Assembly: GCF_958450345.1 (NCBI RefSeq)
Contig: NC_088784.1
Span: 40,672,278-40,736,277, forward strand
DNA: 64,000 bases
Source: Calliphora vicina
Taxonomy: Eukaryota > Arthropoda > Insecta > Diptera > Calliphoridae
Reading direction: 5' to 3'
In this document: piece by piece, positions 44,167 through 55,838 of the stretch
Layout of the letters: every line of letters starts with the position of its first letter
How positions within the stretch are numbered: position 1 is the first letter of the stretch
Position numbers and translations under genes: made by a program
Notes under the pieces: generated by a model
The model's database searches: none
Seen by the model: only the letters and a program-made list of their open reading frames with translations
Told to the model about the DNA's origin: nothing

Positions 44167-46811
44167 CAGAAATTTTCGTTCGAAGTTTATAAAATGTCTT
44201 TATACTTTTTTTTTCATTTTGACAATTTTAAAAAGTCAAAGACGATTTTGACGATTTAGGACCTAAATTTGTGTAAGGGTGTCCGGTAGGCTAATTTATA
44301 CAGATATAGTATATTGTGGTTGTCAATTCGAAGCCTACCATAGTCGTAAATAAAGAAAATATTGTATATAAATTGTTGCAAATACAAAATGTGCACCTAT
44401 GTTGTGTATATTTTCATAGAAATCTCTAATACCAAGAGCAGTACATGTGAAATGTGAAATATTTGAAAAAAAATTCTGCTCAAATTTGTATCTATAGTTA
44501 AAAATGAAATTTGAAATCAAAAATATAAATTAAGTTGGGATAAATCTTAACTGTGATATGTTCTGTGATATCTGTCTAAGGACTAAGGATCGATACTAAC
44601 AACATTTCATCACCTTTGAAATAACATAAAAATTAATGAAGTGTAATTTTATATATGAGGAAATTCAAAATTTTGGAGAATCGTTGAAACTTAATTCAGA
44701 TTTATTGTATTTCTTTTGGGTTTGGAAATAGAAAAATTTGTGACACATATCGATAGACCATAGAAAAAAACCTGTGAATCCGAATTCTTAGGTTACTAAT
44801 CTTTCACCTCTTAAAGTTATGGTATTTTAAAGGTGTAATTTCGCAAAATATGCTTTTTCACTCGTGATTTCCTGGATTAAATATAAGCTATGGTCAATTG
44901 TTTTTGTTTATAAGAAACTTCTGCTAACTTAATTTTCATACTAATATTTTTAATAGACTTATGCAAGATAGGATTATATGGAAGCAAGGGTCGAATTTTA
45001 TATGGAAGCTATGGTAAATTATAGACTGATTATCACAATATGAGGACGAGTGATTTCTGTTTATAAGAAACTTCTTTGCTACGAATTATAAATATAATCA
45101 AACAGTTATCGTTGAACCAGGCTATTAAGTTTTCATTAGAATTTAAAAACTGTTTGTTGTTACATTTTAAGAGAATATGAAAATCCGAATACGTAATAGT
45201 AAGCAAATTCTATATGAAAATATATTTACATTGTTTTTCTCTTAAATTTTTCCAATTATTGCAAAAAAATTCTATTTTTTAAGTTCATACCATTTTTCTG
45301 AAAAAATGTGAACAAATTTTATCAACAAAACAGTATCAACTCCAAATGCAACCAAATTTAAATTTGAATAAAGGCTCAAATCAAAATAATACATTTTTTT
45401 ATAAAAATATACGATGCATTTCTATTTCAACTTTTGTATTAACTAAAAATACTACCTTTTTGTTGATATTAAAGTATTCACTACATTATTACGAAAATGG
45501 TATCAAATGTGGTTTTCGAATGAAAGAGTAGTCGGAATATGTAGATTATTATTGGTGTTGTTAGTTGATTTCTTGCAAAAAGTGAAATTTTAAAAATTTT
45601 AAGTTAATACCCTCCTGTTGGTCAAGTGCGATATGTACATAATAAGTATAATATAAACTCTTCATGCAGACAACTAAGCGGGGATAATGTATTCCTAAGT
45701 ATAACTATTTCAATTTATTTATTCATGTTGAAAATTTTGAAAATCAAGATTGGTTCGACATTATGTATACTAAAAGCGGTTGAAATATAGCGAAAAGTAT
45801 CCTAGCCTTCAGATTTTTTTTGAATAGAAAACATTTCAGTAAGAGTAATTTTAATTCAACCGATTTAATGAATTGCTTTAATTTTTTGAGAGTGTAGTTA
45901 AATAGTTAAGCAGCTAACAAACTTAATACAGAAATACTCACACAAAATATTGTTATTGTTGTAGTATTTAACAATTGTCAACCACCATCCATGCGTCGTA
46001 CATGATGCACTGTACTCATATGAATATGTATTCTGTTTAGTTTCCAAGAAAATTTTAAATACCGCACTTGCCACTTTAAACTGAATTTTCTTGCCAAAGC
46101 CAGCAGCAGCAACAGCACCAATGAAATCCTCTTAAGCCTCCTGCGTATCAATAATACAAATATTATAGGTATTGATCCATACTGTTAATTATACTTATGT
46201 ACATACAAACATATCGTGACAACAATACTTACCACCAATGTCCTGTTGGAAATGCTGACGTCTAGTTCTGAATGTTTTCAGAAATGTATTGGTTGAAAAT
46301 GATATTATCTCAAAAACATGTGATATACATTATATTGGTGTTTTTTTCGCAAGTTTTTGGGAATTTCGAGGGTAGCTGGTCGAATTAGTCTGACCATAGA
46401 ATAGTGTAATTCTGAAAATTTCAGTCAAATCTGGTTTTTCAAATTGTGCAAAAAAAATTAGAAAATTTCTTATAAATGAATAATCGCCATAACAGCAAAA
46501 ATATATTAACCAACAATATATTCGATTTTAGTTCTATCGATAGGATCGTTTACATAATTTTAGCTTAAATACACATCGCCAATATTTTTACATTGAATTA
46601 AAACATGTAAACAATAACAAAAAAGCATCTCCTGTAAATTTTGTTGTTATGCACTTAAATTATTTTTGCGTTTAGGGCTCGATATGTTTTTGAAAATTGT
46701 ATAATGCTAGATTATTTTTATCTCTCTAATATCCATAAAAGCTCTGATATGCATGTTTGTCGTTCTAGGATAATGTTTACTGTAGACATTCCCATATGCG
46801 ACCAAATAAGG
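44167..46811. other. Gene-free AT-rich stretch
   Basis: No gene recognised. 44740-45110 has phrases typical of the ACCGATC-type dispersed repeat. Near 46664-46690, TTTGCGTTTAGGGCTCGATA resembles the right end of the DUF7869-like element at 55174. Nothing else identified. Confidence 0.35.
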
Positions 46812-46813
46812 TA

Positions 46814-47233
46814 CGAGGGTTGGTCAATAAGTTTGTGACTTTTTGAGTGAAAAACAGGTTTTGGATAAACATAATTTTATTTTTCAATATAGTTTGTTTC
46901 TTCAATTTTATTTATCCCTTCTAAAAAATGAGAATTATCGAAGTCATCTAAATACGTATTTTTTGTGAGATGAATCAAATCTCTTTCCTCCGAGACATTT
47001 CTTCAGGTTTGGGAACAAGAAATAGTCAATCAATAATAATTCATGGATTTTTGCCCTTGTGTGTACCCGATTGTGAGCAAACGCTGCAGCCACCTTGCGG
47101 AAAGCATTCTCATACCCATGTGACCATTGAAAATTGAAACCACCATGTGATATGACTATAGCTTCTACAATCTCTCACACTTTCACACAAAGAAATTCAG
47201 TAAACCTCTTTTTTACATATTGACCAACCCTCG
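46814..47233 (-). mobile_element. Deletion derivative of a mariner element
   Basis: TIR CGAGGGTTGGTCAATA and its inverse TATTGACCAACCCTCG, TA at 46812-46813 and 47234-47235. On the minus strand near 46980-47030 it still reads DYFLFPNLKKCLGGK, the region of the third catalytic Asp in mariner transposases, running toward a degraded C-terminus near 46860. The first two-thirds of the gene are gone, so it is non-autonomous. Confidence 0.75.
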
Positions 47234-47348
47234 TACATTGTTTCGATATATTTTTCTAAACTCCAATTTTGAAATTTTCTTAAATGAATTCTAAAAGTTA
47301 AAGAATTACTCCTTAGGATTTTTCAACCAGTTTTTTTTACTTTTATAT

Positions 47349-47475
47349 TGTTACGTTTTTACCTTTTAAAAACGGTGGTTTATTTCCTTTAAACAAACCG
47401 GATACTTTTGATTGCAAATAAAAGCCGTTTAGTAGTTTAATATTTGTAATAACTCTTTATTTATTCAAAACTATT
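47349..47475 (-). repeat. LTR fragment related to the solo LTR
   Basis: Starts TGTTACG and follows 41467-41590 closely (AAACCGGATACTTTTGATTG, AACTCTTTATTT) before similarity stops. Only the R/U5 part is kept. Confidence 0.7.
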
Positions 47476-47627
47476 TAGACAAAACTAGTATATTCGAATT
47501 CTAGATTTTTATATGCCGAAGTGGATAGAACAATGCACAGATACAATACAAAATTGTCACGGCATTATAAATGCCCTAAATACTATCTGTATACAATTTC
47601 AACAAAATCGGACAACGGATTCGGGGG

Positions 47628-48335
47628 TCAGGCATTAATGGGTTTAAGAGCTGCAAGAGTCTGAGTCTTGTTGACATAAACCCGCGACTTCAAAAAGCCC
47701 CACAAAAAGAAGTCTGGAGCTGTCAAATCAGGCGATCTTGCTGGCCAGTGCAAATCGCCAAAACGGGAGATTAGGCGCCCGGGAAATGCATCCTTCAGCA
47801 TATCGGTTGTGGCACATGCAGTGTGTGCCGTTGCACCGTCCTGTTGGGACCACATGTTTTCCAATCCCAATTCATCAAGTTGCGGCAAAAAGAACTCGTT
47901 GATCATTGCTCTGTAGCGCTCACCATTCAGAGTAACCGTTTGGCCCGCGACGTCTTCGAAGAAAAAAGGTCCGATGACTCCTCCAGCGAAAACAGCACAC
48001 CATACAGTGACTTTGAGCGGGTGTAATGGCTCTTCGTGGGTTACACGCGGATTTTCAGTGCCCCAGAAGCGTAAATTTTGCTTATTTACGTACCCCCTAA
48101 GATGGAAATGGGCCTCATCACTCATGATTATTTTTGATGAAAGTCACCGACCGATTATTGGTCACATAAATAGTCAGCAATATTCCGCGTTCTGGAGCAG
48201 TGTAGCGTAACATTGTTTATTAACTTGTATTTCGCATGTGTTTACTACACAAATGTCAAAACAGAACTAATATTAGGGGCCAATCGCAAAATTTATAGCA
48301 TTTTCTGATAGGAGGATTACTTTTGCGCCACCTTG
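47628..48335 (-). pseudogene. D-41-D mariner-type transposase, internally deleted
   Basis: The minus-strand frame 47628-48125 encodes 165 residues of a mariner-type transposase catalytic core: SDEAHF (D3), WSQQDGATAHTA (D96) and SPDLTAPDFF (D138), with 41 residues between the last two as in the rosa group. Upstream, an ATG at 48212 starts MLRYTAPERG, resembling the normal N-terminus, but the DNA-binding region between is deleted. The outer TIR GGTGGCGCAAAAGTAA ends at 48335, followed by TA. The opposite TIR is absent near 47628, so the element is truncated on its 3' side and inactive. Confidence 0.75.
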
Positions 48336-48337
48336 TA

Positions 48338-50145
48338 TATGGACAGAAACACAATTTTGTTCAAATTGAAGGGCGTATGAGGGAGCAATTCGTAGCCTAA
48401 TTTTTTTTAATTTTTGCCATGGAAACTTCACTGAGCCTCATATGCCTATGAATTCCACAATTTAAATCTCCTATTGGCCAACAATATATCGTGTCCAGAA
48501 TGTTTGGCATCTTCGGCCACAACGAAATTAAATTGACGGTTTTTCCGCAATAAATAATCCTTAATGAACACACGAATTCATATTTTGCAATAACGCCTCC
48601 ATATCCGCTAAACAGTTCATTCATACAACTCTAAATCCCAAAGTTGAAATCTGTGGTTTAACATTTCAACTTTAGAAGAATATGAAGTTGATTGTCATTT
48701 GAGCACTTTTTATGGCATTTTCCATCACTATAACTTGGACCTTGGATTCAGAGGATTTGCAATATTATTGCTAGTAGGGTCATTGAACAAAATTATTTTC
48801 TATTTTGTTAAAATTATAAACACTTAAGAAATAATGAACAATAAAGGTGGGTTTCATACATTTTAATAGAATAGCGTTTTCGCCCATATATACACTACTT
48901 GAAATTCCAAATTTAAACATAGTACCTACCACACTTTTTCTTTAAATTTAAGTTCAACATTCAATAGCAATTTCCAATTGGGCACATTGTAATACGAGTA
49001 AAATGTTGATTCGTTTAGTTGCATAAAAAATAAAAAGATTAATACGTTGAGTGGTATGTTTAAAATTTGTACAATTTTTCGCAGTTGTTGACAGGTTTTT
49101 GTTTAAACTTTCAGTTGATCCATTGTATATTTGTATCTATACTATATGTATGTTTGTATAGTAAGTATAGGTTTTTTATTCTTGTCTGAAAAATCGATGG
49201 TTATGGCGATGCCGATGCCGGTGGTAGAGTTGTCAGTGGGGCATAATCGCTGAATGGCTGGCTGACTGACTGACAATTCGAATATTGTATTGTATTTGTG
49301 TACTTGTTGACAAGTGCGAATTCTCATGTTGACACAACATGCTTCTTTTAAATCATTTCGTCTTTGCTGCAGAGCCGTCCGACCGACAATTCTGTCCATC
49401 GGTGGGTCGGATTGGATTGATGGATGGATGGATGAAGATAATCTACCTGTAATTATGCTACTAGTTAGTTAAATTTTTCAAGTTGACTTATTTGGTTGAC
49501 ATATTTTAGTGTTTCAAGTGTTTTTCCTTCTGTTTCGTGTAAATGTTGACTGTTTAAATTGTTGGGTGCAACATTCGATAACAACTTTTGTCTTCCTCAA
49601 CTTAAGGGAAACAATTTCAAATATTTATTTTTTTTATTTTATCCAGAAAAATACATGCTGTATTATTTTAAATACATTGTTATCATACTTTGCGACTTTA
49701 TTTTCCAAGGATAAAATATAAATGATTTTTTTTTCATTTTTGTGATTTAGAAGTCAGCTTAAATATAAATGTCGATGGAAAAATCAGATGGGAACGGATT
49801 TGAATGTATTTATGTATATGTAAAAAAGTATTTATAAATTAAAAGTAAAATTTGTTAATTTGTATGTACATACACATTATTTATATAAAAAATCATAAAA
49901 GGGGGATCTAATGATTGTTTTAAAAATTAGATATAAAAGATTTAGCAATTTAAGATGTTTAATAATATGGATGACAATTGTGGATTTATTAAAAAAAATT
50001 TAAATATGGTCTAACTCTGCAGATCAAATCGAAAAATATGTTGACTAATTGTGGACCGATCATCACAAAATTTGATGAGGCGAGATCAGCTTATATAAAA
50101 CTTATTCTTGCTGAATTTGGTTTGGATATCGATGTATATAACTAA
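48338..50145. other. Gene-free stretch
   Basis: No gene recognised. A frame at 48397-48624 (minus, 75 codons) has no family features. A (GGAT)n tract is at 49416-49433. 50000-50140 is part of the ACCGATC-type repeat. Confidence 0.35.
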
Positions 50146-50400
50146 AGGTAGGGTCACACATGACAAATATTGGACGAAAAAGAAATAACCACTAAATAAA
50201 ATACATTTTAATTCTTTTATTTATTTGAAAAACTTATTTTACTTAGGTTACTTAGATTCAAAACAAAAAATTTTGTTTTATTTTATTTGATGCTGTTTGA
50301 TCTTACAAAACACTTGTAAGAGTATACACGTCAAACAAATTTGTGCTAAAAAAAGTGGTTACCCTTTTTGAGCAAATATTTGCCATGTGTGACCCTATCT
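50146..50400. mobile_element. PIF/Harbinger-like MITE with TAA duplication, copy C
   Basis: Starts AGGTAGGGTCACACATG, ends GTGTGACCCTATCT; TAA at 50143-50145 and 50401-50403. Inserted within a copy of the ACCGATC-type dispersed repeat. Confidence 0.7.
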
Positions 50401-50403
50401 TAA

Positions 50404-50715
50404 GATATTTATGAGAGCTTAACTTTTCAGATAGGGCAATCGTATGGGCGCTAGAAGAAATAATGGACCGATTCTAACCAAATTCAATAGGCTCGTCGTT
50501 GGGGTAATAGAAGAGATCTACCAAATTGTGTCCAATTACCTTTGAAATTGCGACCTGTAGTTTGATTACAAGGTTTACATGGTCGGACAGACGGATGGAA
50601 ATAGACTCAGAAAGTGATCCTGAGCAGATTGGTATACTTTGTTGGGTTGGGGTTTTGCACGTGACAAACATCAGCACTAACCCAATATACCCGCCCCATT
50701 ATAGTGGTGTTGGGA
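50404..50715. repeat. Dispersed repeat with CTCAGAAAGTGATCCTGAG core
   Basis: Continues the repeat interrupted by the MITE at 50146. Shares its core and the ACCAATTCAATAGGCTC-like context with 40503 and 53688. Confidence 0.55.
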
Positions 50716-51440
50716 ATAAAAAACAATTGTTTTCGTTAATTTATGGGCTATTTTGCTTATTTATGAACTACTAATATTATCTTACAAAATCAAATTACAT
50801 ATTATTGTCTCTTTTAAAGGTCTCTGAAAATAATTGTATATTATATTTAGCAGACCAGTTAATTTATTTACGCCAAGTAATTTAGTTTTGTCCTTAAGTT
50901 ACGTTTCCGCATACACCTGTGGGGACACATATTTAATATCTAAAATCTACTTGTTAAAACTTTTAATTTCAAATTTTGTACAATAATATTTTAATCATTT
51001 TAGCTTTGAATTTTGAGTTTTTAAATTTTTATAATTTTCCATAGCAGAACAAGCAAGGTACAATTATTAGAAAGTACGTTCTCAATTATACATTCCTTAT
51101 AACGTCAAACAAAAGAAAATTAGAAAAAAACAAAACAAAATGTCTAAGACAAAAAAAAAATAATTAAACAAATTTTTGTGTATTTACTTTTTTTCCTAAA
51201 ATATTCAATTCAAATTAAATTTTTTCCAAATAAATATGTGTTAGTTTTAATATAACGTGCAAAACATTGAGAAAACAAAATAAAAAGTGATTAGAGTAAA
51301 TGCGTTATTTGACGTTGTAGGTGTAAATATTGAAAACTCTCCCTAATAATTGTACCTGGTTGGTTCTACCATGTAATTTTCAATAAATTATTTAGTTTTC
51401 TTTTAACTTTTCTAAATAAATGTTGTTTTATTTAATCACA
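50716..51440. other. Gene-free AT-rich stretch
   Basis: No gene or element recognised. Confidence 0.35.
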
Positions 51441-51855
51441 CACCGTAATCGGCACCGGAAACGAAATTCCATACATTTGCACCGACAAAAAAGTTCGTTT
51501 CAGAAATCGGCAACGATAATTGGGAACGAAACCTGTAATTTGGGGCCGGAACGAAAACAAATTCAAGTAGGTTGTTTTCGGTGCTGTAGGAACGAAATTA
51601 TTTTAATTATTTTTTATTTCAAATTTAAAGAAAATCAAAATGAATAAAAAAAATAAATTTTCTTTATTGGAAGAGGAAAAAATAATAGATTTTATCAAAA
51701 ATAATGAAATTCTATTTAATGTGCGACATCCAAAATTAAAAAATTATTTCGTTTCTGTTTTATGCCCCAACGTACCCAACTGAAACAAAAACGAGACGGT
51801 GACGAACACAAACGTTTTTCAGTTTCAGTTTTCGTTATCGGAGCTGATTACGGTG
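51441..51855. mobile_element. MITE-like element with CACCGTAATC ends
   Basis: CACCGTAATC at 51441 and GATTACGGTG ending at 51855, TA after the right end and CA before the left. Interior rich in AACGAAA and CGGAAC-type motifs. No convincing frame. Confidence 0.5.
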
Positions 51856-52534
51856 TATGCGTCGATTTTAAATGTTTGTATATTTGATATTTTACTAACT
51901 ACAAACATTAGGTGTGTTTGCGTACTTTCTAGTAAAAATATCCAGTAACTTTATTTTAGAGAGTAAAAATAAATTGCTCTCAATCTGAAAAATAACCAAA
52001 AAAAGTATGCGAACAACAATTTGTAAAAATAAGGTGTATTTTATTATAAATCAATTTAAAACGTTTGTTTTATGTTATTTTACATCTTTTCTTTGCAAAA
52101 CTTTGTAAATTGTATTATTTTTCAACTTTTTAGTTTTGTTTACATTTGCAAAAATATGTACATATGTTTTAAACATATTTTTTATGTTGTAAAAAACATT
52201 AAAAAAAACCCAAAATATTCATTTAAAATTATGAGATCCTGTAAAAGGTGTGATAAAATTCATCACAATTTTTGTTCCAGTAAAGCACATTGGTTTTTTA
52301 CATGCGAAACAAATTCTGTTTGTTCGACTATCGATTCTACATATATTCAGTTACAACCATTAAATCAAAAAACAGACGAACATAAAATCTGATCTTCGAT
52401 TGATCATAAGTTTATATAATAATATTGGATTATTAGAAATATTATCGAAATATAACATTTTCTAGTTCTGCTGTCATATCTGGAACCACGGATTCGCCAA
52501 TGTCAATCTCTCTATGTGCATTTTTGCCTGTGTA
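51856..52534. other. Gene-free stretch
   Basis: A 106-codon frame at 52072-52392 includes CKRCDKIHHNFC, vaguely like a zinc knuckle, but nothing else supports a gene. Confidence 0.3.
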
Positions 52535-53013
52535 TATGGGGGATTTCACGTCAAGTGAACCAACTTATTAATTTTTTTTTGCTCAAAAGAAAGCTTGGGT
52601 CAATTCTTTTAAGACCTATTGGTTGCTTAGTGGGATGCGAGTGAGATATATAGCAAAAGAAATGTTTTGTAACTCAAGATATACAATTTTTGATTTTTTT
52701 TTTTTTTTTGGCAAAATGAAACTTTTTTCCAAAATGGGCCCTCTTTTAATTTTTTTTTTGCTCAAATGAAAGCTTAGGTCCATTCCATTAAGAGCTTTTT
52801 GGTCTCTTAGTGGGACACATTTTGCTAAGATGAGAAAAATCACATGTTTGGCCAAAATGTAAAATTTGACCCCCTCTAACTCCGAGAGTTCTTGACCGAT
52901 CTTGTTGAAAAATTGTGTCTGAATTACTATATATCTAACTTGGGTGCAAATTTCATCCCGATCGGAAGACATCGATTTTAAAAGTTGATTCACTTGACGT
53001 GAAATCCCCCATA
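52535..53013. mobile_element. TA-flanked element with ~32-bp TIRs
   Basis: Left arm from 52535 (TATGGGGGATTTCACGTC...) is mirrored at the right to 53013 with one mismatch; TA at 52533-52534 and 53014-53015. Two internal blocks starting TTTTTTTGCTCAAA (52572, 52752) are similar. A 125-codon minus frame (52616-52993) fills most of it but reads like repeat sequence and runs into a TIR. Confidence 0.75.
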
Positions 53014-53455
53014 TATCTGTTTTATATAAATAACCAATTTAAACTCGTAACGACTCCCCAGCTTATGGGTTTGTCTTTCATATACTGCGACCCTTAACTT
53101 TTGCCATATGGTCGTCTATAGAATGGTATTTGCATTGGGTCAAAGATTTTCCAAGTGCTGTGTTGAAATAATTTATTACTAGTTGTATTTTGAAGGCTCA
53201 ATGGTATAATGGGTCGACGGCTTAGCTGTTCAGCATTATTAGCAAAATGTAAGCTTGAAAGAATATCGAGCCCTATCCGCAAAAATAACGTAAGCGACAT
53301 TTTTTCAAAATTGACTTTTTAATGAAAATCGATAGAAAACTTTCGTGCGCATCAACACACGAAATAATGAAAATTAAGTGTTTATTTAGCGACACTCACC
53401 TTTTTGCTTTACCGCAAAAATAACGTAAGCGACATAAAAGCAAAAAGGGCGGTAA

Positions 53456-54814
53456 ATGAAAGTAAGAATAGCCGAAGAACTAGAGAGAAAATCAAAAGAA
53501 ATTGAAATACAAAAAGATAGATGTACTAAATGTGATCAAGGGAAAAATTTAGACAGCAATCACAACCAAACAGAAGAATTTAAGTTTAAGAATTTGTTTG
53601 AAGGAACAAAAACAAAGGAGGGAAAATGTTTTGTTTTCCTCAGTTTTGAATATGCCTCATAGTAAAACAAGTAAGAATGTATGGTTGTTCAAGCCCGACC
53701 ATATAATAATCTACACTAAGAAAAAGAGCAAAATCATTTTTCTTTTAAAATTTCAATAATTTATATTTTTGAGTGATGGGCCTTATATGGGAGCTATGAC
53801 CAATTATGGACCGATCGCCATGAAATTAGGTAGTGAGATTTATGTTTAAATGAAAGTTATTTATGTTGAATTTTATGTGTATACCAAAATTTTTAAGAGA
53901 CTTATGCACGTTATGATTTTTGGAAGCGGGTCTTATATGGGAGCTATAACTAATTATGGGTCGATCACAATAACATTTGGTGACATGAATTCCGTATATA
54001 TAAAACTTATTTGGAGCGAAATTTGTGGATATATCCATATAAATTACACATTTATGTCCGATAAAGACCAATTTCGATAGGACATTTGTATGGGGGCTAG
54101 GTGAAATAATTGACCGATTTCAGCCAGTTTCAATAGGCTCCGTCCATGAGCCGAAAAAATTATATGTACAAAATTTCTACCTGTACTCTGCGCACAAGCT
54201 TTACATGGACAGCCGGACATCGTTTAATCGACTCAGAAAGTGATTCTGAGTATATCGGTATACTTTAAGGTGGGTGCTAAACTAACATTTTAGGGCGTTA
54301 CAAACATCTGTACAAACGCATAATACCCTACCCACTATGGTGGTGTAGGGTATAAATATTACACTGTTTTATTCAAGAAAATACTAGTATTACAATTTAA
54401 GTGTTTATGCATTGTGTTTTTATGGAGTGAAAAAGACGGCAAACGATGTTGTACTGCAATGTACAAATATCTCCTTATTTTAGACGAATGGAAAACTGTG
54501 AACGATTTAAGTTTGTATTGCGATAGCTGTGCCTGGCAAAATCATAATAAAACTATGTTAACCATGATAGCTTATTTCATTATATCATCCAAATTCATTA
54601 AATCTATTAAAATTACTTACTACCACGTCTTACCATGATGCCTGTTAATTCTATTCACAGCTCAATAGAATCATTTACTCGAAACCGAACTGTATGGGCT
54701 CCGAAGTGCAATAAAAATAGTATTCCTCAATGTTTTCATAACGAATATATTGGCCTAAAACATTCCCAAAATATTAATGACTCCTTAAACGAAACATATG
54801 AAGAAGATGTGCAT
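53456..54814 (+). pseudogene. DUF7869-like transposon protein, broken
   Basis: Piece 1 (53456-53662) has RCTKCDQGK and ends FVFLSFEYAS before a stop. A dispersed repeat intervenes. Piece 2 (54414-54638) reads LWSEKDGKR...LYCDSCAWQNHNKTM, and piece 3 (54635-54817), in another frame, reads MPVNSIHSSIESFTRNRTVWAP. Together these follow, as I recall, recurrent arthropod proteins with the pattern SD(T/S)C-GQN-N ... PGHTYM-D-HS-IE (DUF7869). The usual GQN is WQN here. At least one frameshift near 54635 and the stop after piece 1 disable it. The family name is from memory; a search could change it. Confidence 0.55.
53688..54352. repeat. ACCGATC-type dispersed repeat with CTCAGAAAGTGATTCTGAG core
   Basis: The longest copy of the family also seen at 40503 and 50404. 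It has internally similar blocks (GGGAGCTATGACCAATTATG, GGGAGCTATAACTAATTATG) and a terminal GTGGTGTAGGGTATAAA. It separates coding pieces 1 and 2 of the DUF7869-like gene, so it inserted later. Confidence 0.6.
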
Positions 54815-55174
54815 TAATTACCTAAGCACTACTATATTATGTTAAATCTTTACTATGATTTAATTTAGAAAATATATTTTTTCGAAACTTAAGAAAATAT
54901 TTTATCTTTGTAAAGCATTTATCGTATGCACCACAATTTAGTCTCAGCTGTCTGTAATAGAGACCGTAAAAATAACGTAAGCTCCAAAATAAATTTGTTG
55001 CTCACAAAATTAACTTAAAAATGCACTTATCGCATGTATGATACCATTAATAGACTATATTTTATTTTTTAAAGAAATCTTTCGCACAACTTTAAAAAAA
55101 AAACGAAAAAAACTCTCTCCTATAAAATTTGATTTTTGGCGCTTACGTTATTTTCGCGGTTAGGGCTCGATATT

Positions 55175-55646
55175 TTCAAAACTGTCTCGAATCATAATCT
55201 TGGACATAAACGGTACTGAATATATTCCATCGTAGACCAGTACAATCTTATATATATCAATTTGTGAATACTCATTGCTTTCAATTCTTCTTTACTTATG
55301 GAAAATATTATACCCTTCTGCTCACGTTTCGTTTGTTGAATTATGTACTCTATTAGTGTGTCAAACTCTCAAACTGTATTAAACACTTCCAAAATAGATG
55401 GGGTTGCCATTGGGTATAAAAACTGCCCGTATATGCAATCAGCGTCGGTATAAGCTTCCGAAGCGTAAGCTAATAAATATCTTTCCTCTGAAGATTAACT
55501 AAAAGTTCTTTGGCAGCTTTAGGTTTGGGAACACCTTTTGCCATTGTTTGATTTTATTGGTTTTGCAATGTAAATAAAGCAGTACTCTACTCTTTGAAAC
55601 AATAAAAAGCTCTTAATTGTTCAATGTATTTGTTCCCAAATGTTTA
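55175..55646. other. Gene-free stretch
   Basis: No gene supported. On the minus strand near 55540 a short frame MAKGVPKPKAAKELL is followed quickly by stops. Confidence 0.3.
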
Positions 55647-55812
55647 CCTTTGACGACGAATGGGACACATACGTCCAATGATTTTTCTCGCAGAAGGAGT
55701 AATAATTTTTAAATTTTGACAACACTTTAGTCTGGTAATGTTGTCTTTCCTAGTAAGAATCCGCAATAAAATTTTAAAAATTTTCAGCGGAAAATTCTTC
55801 GTCGTCAAAGGA
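55647..55812. mobile_element. piggyBac-like MITE
   Basis: CCTTTGACGACGAA at 55647-55660 and its perfect inverse at 55798-55811. The right side has TTAA (55813-55816); the left has TTTA (55643-55646), one change from TTAA. TTAA targets and CCYTTG ends are typical of piggyBac. Confidence 0.7.
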
Positions 55813-55838
55813 TTAATTTAAATTTTCGGTATATACTA

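Larger units (their letters stand above)
53262..55174 (+). mobile_element. TIR transposon remnant carrying DUF7869-like coding pieces
   Basis: 37-bp TIRs with three mismatches: left from 53262 (AATATCGAGCCCTA, CCGC, AAAATAACGTAAGCG), right ending at 55174. The sequence AAAATAACGTAAGC recurs at 53281, 53416 and 54968. Inside are three broken coding pieces on the plus strand, with a dispersed repeat inserted among them (53688-54352). A similar right end lies near 46664-46690, so the family has more members. Confidence 0.65.

Noticed and set aside
48397..48624. 75-codon minus-strand frame
   Set aside because: No motif recognised; could be an unidentified remnant, not reportable as a gene.
52072..52392. 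106-codon frame with CKRCDKIHHNFC
   Set aside because: Looks vaguely like a zinc knuckle but no neighbouring gag or RT features; too little to call.
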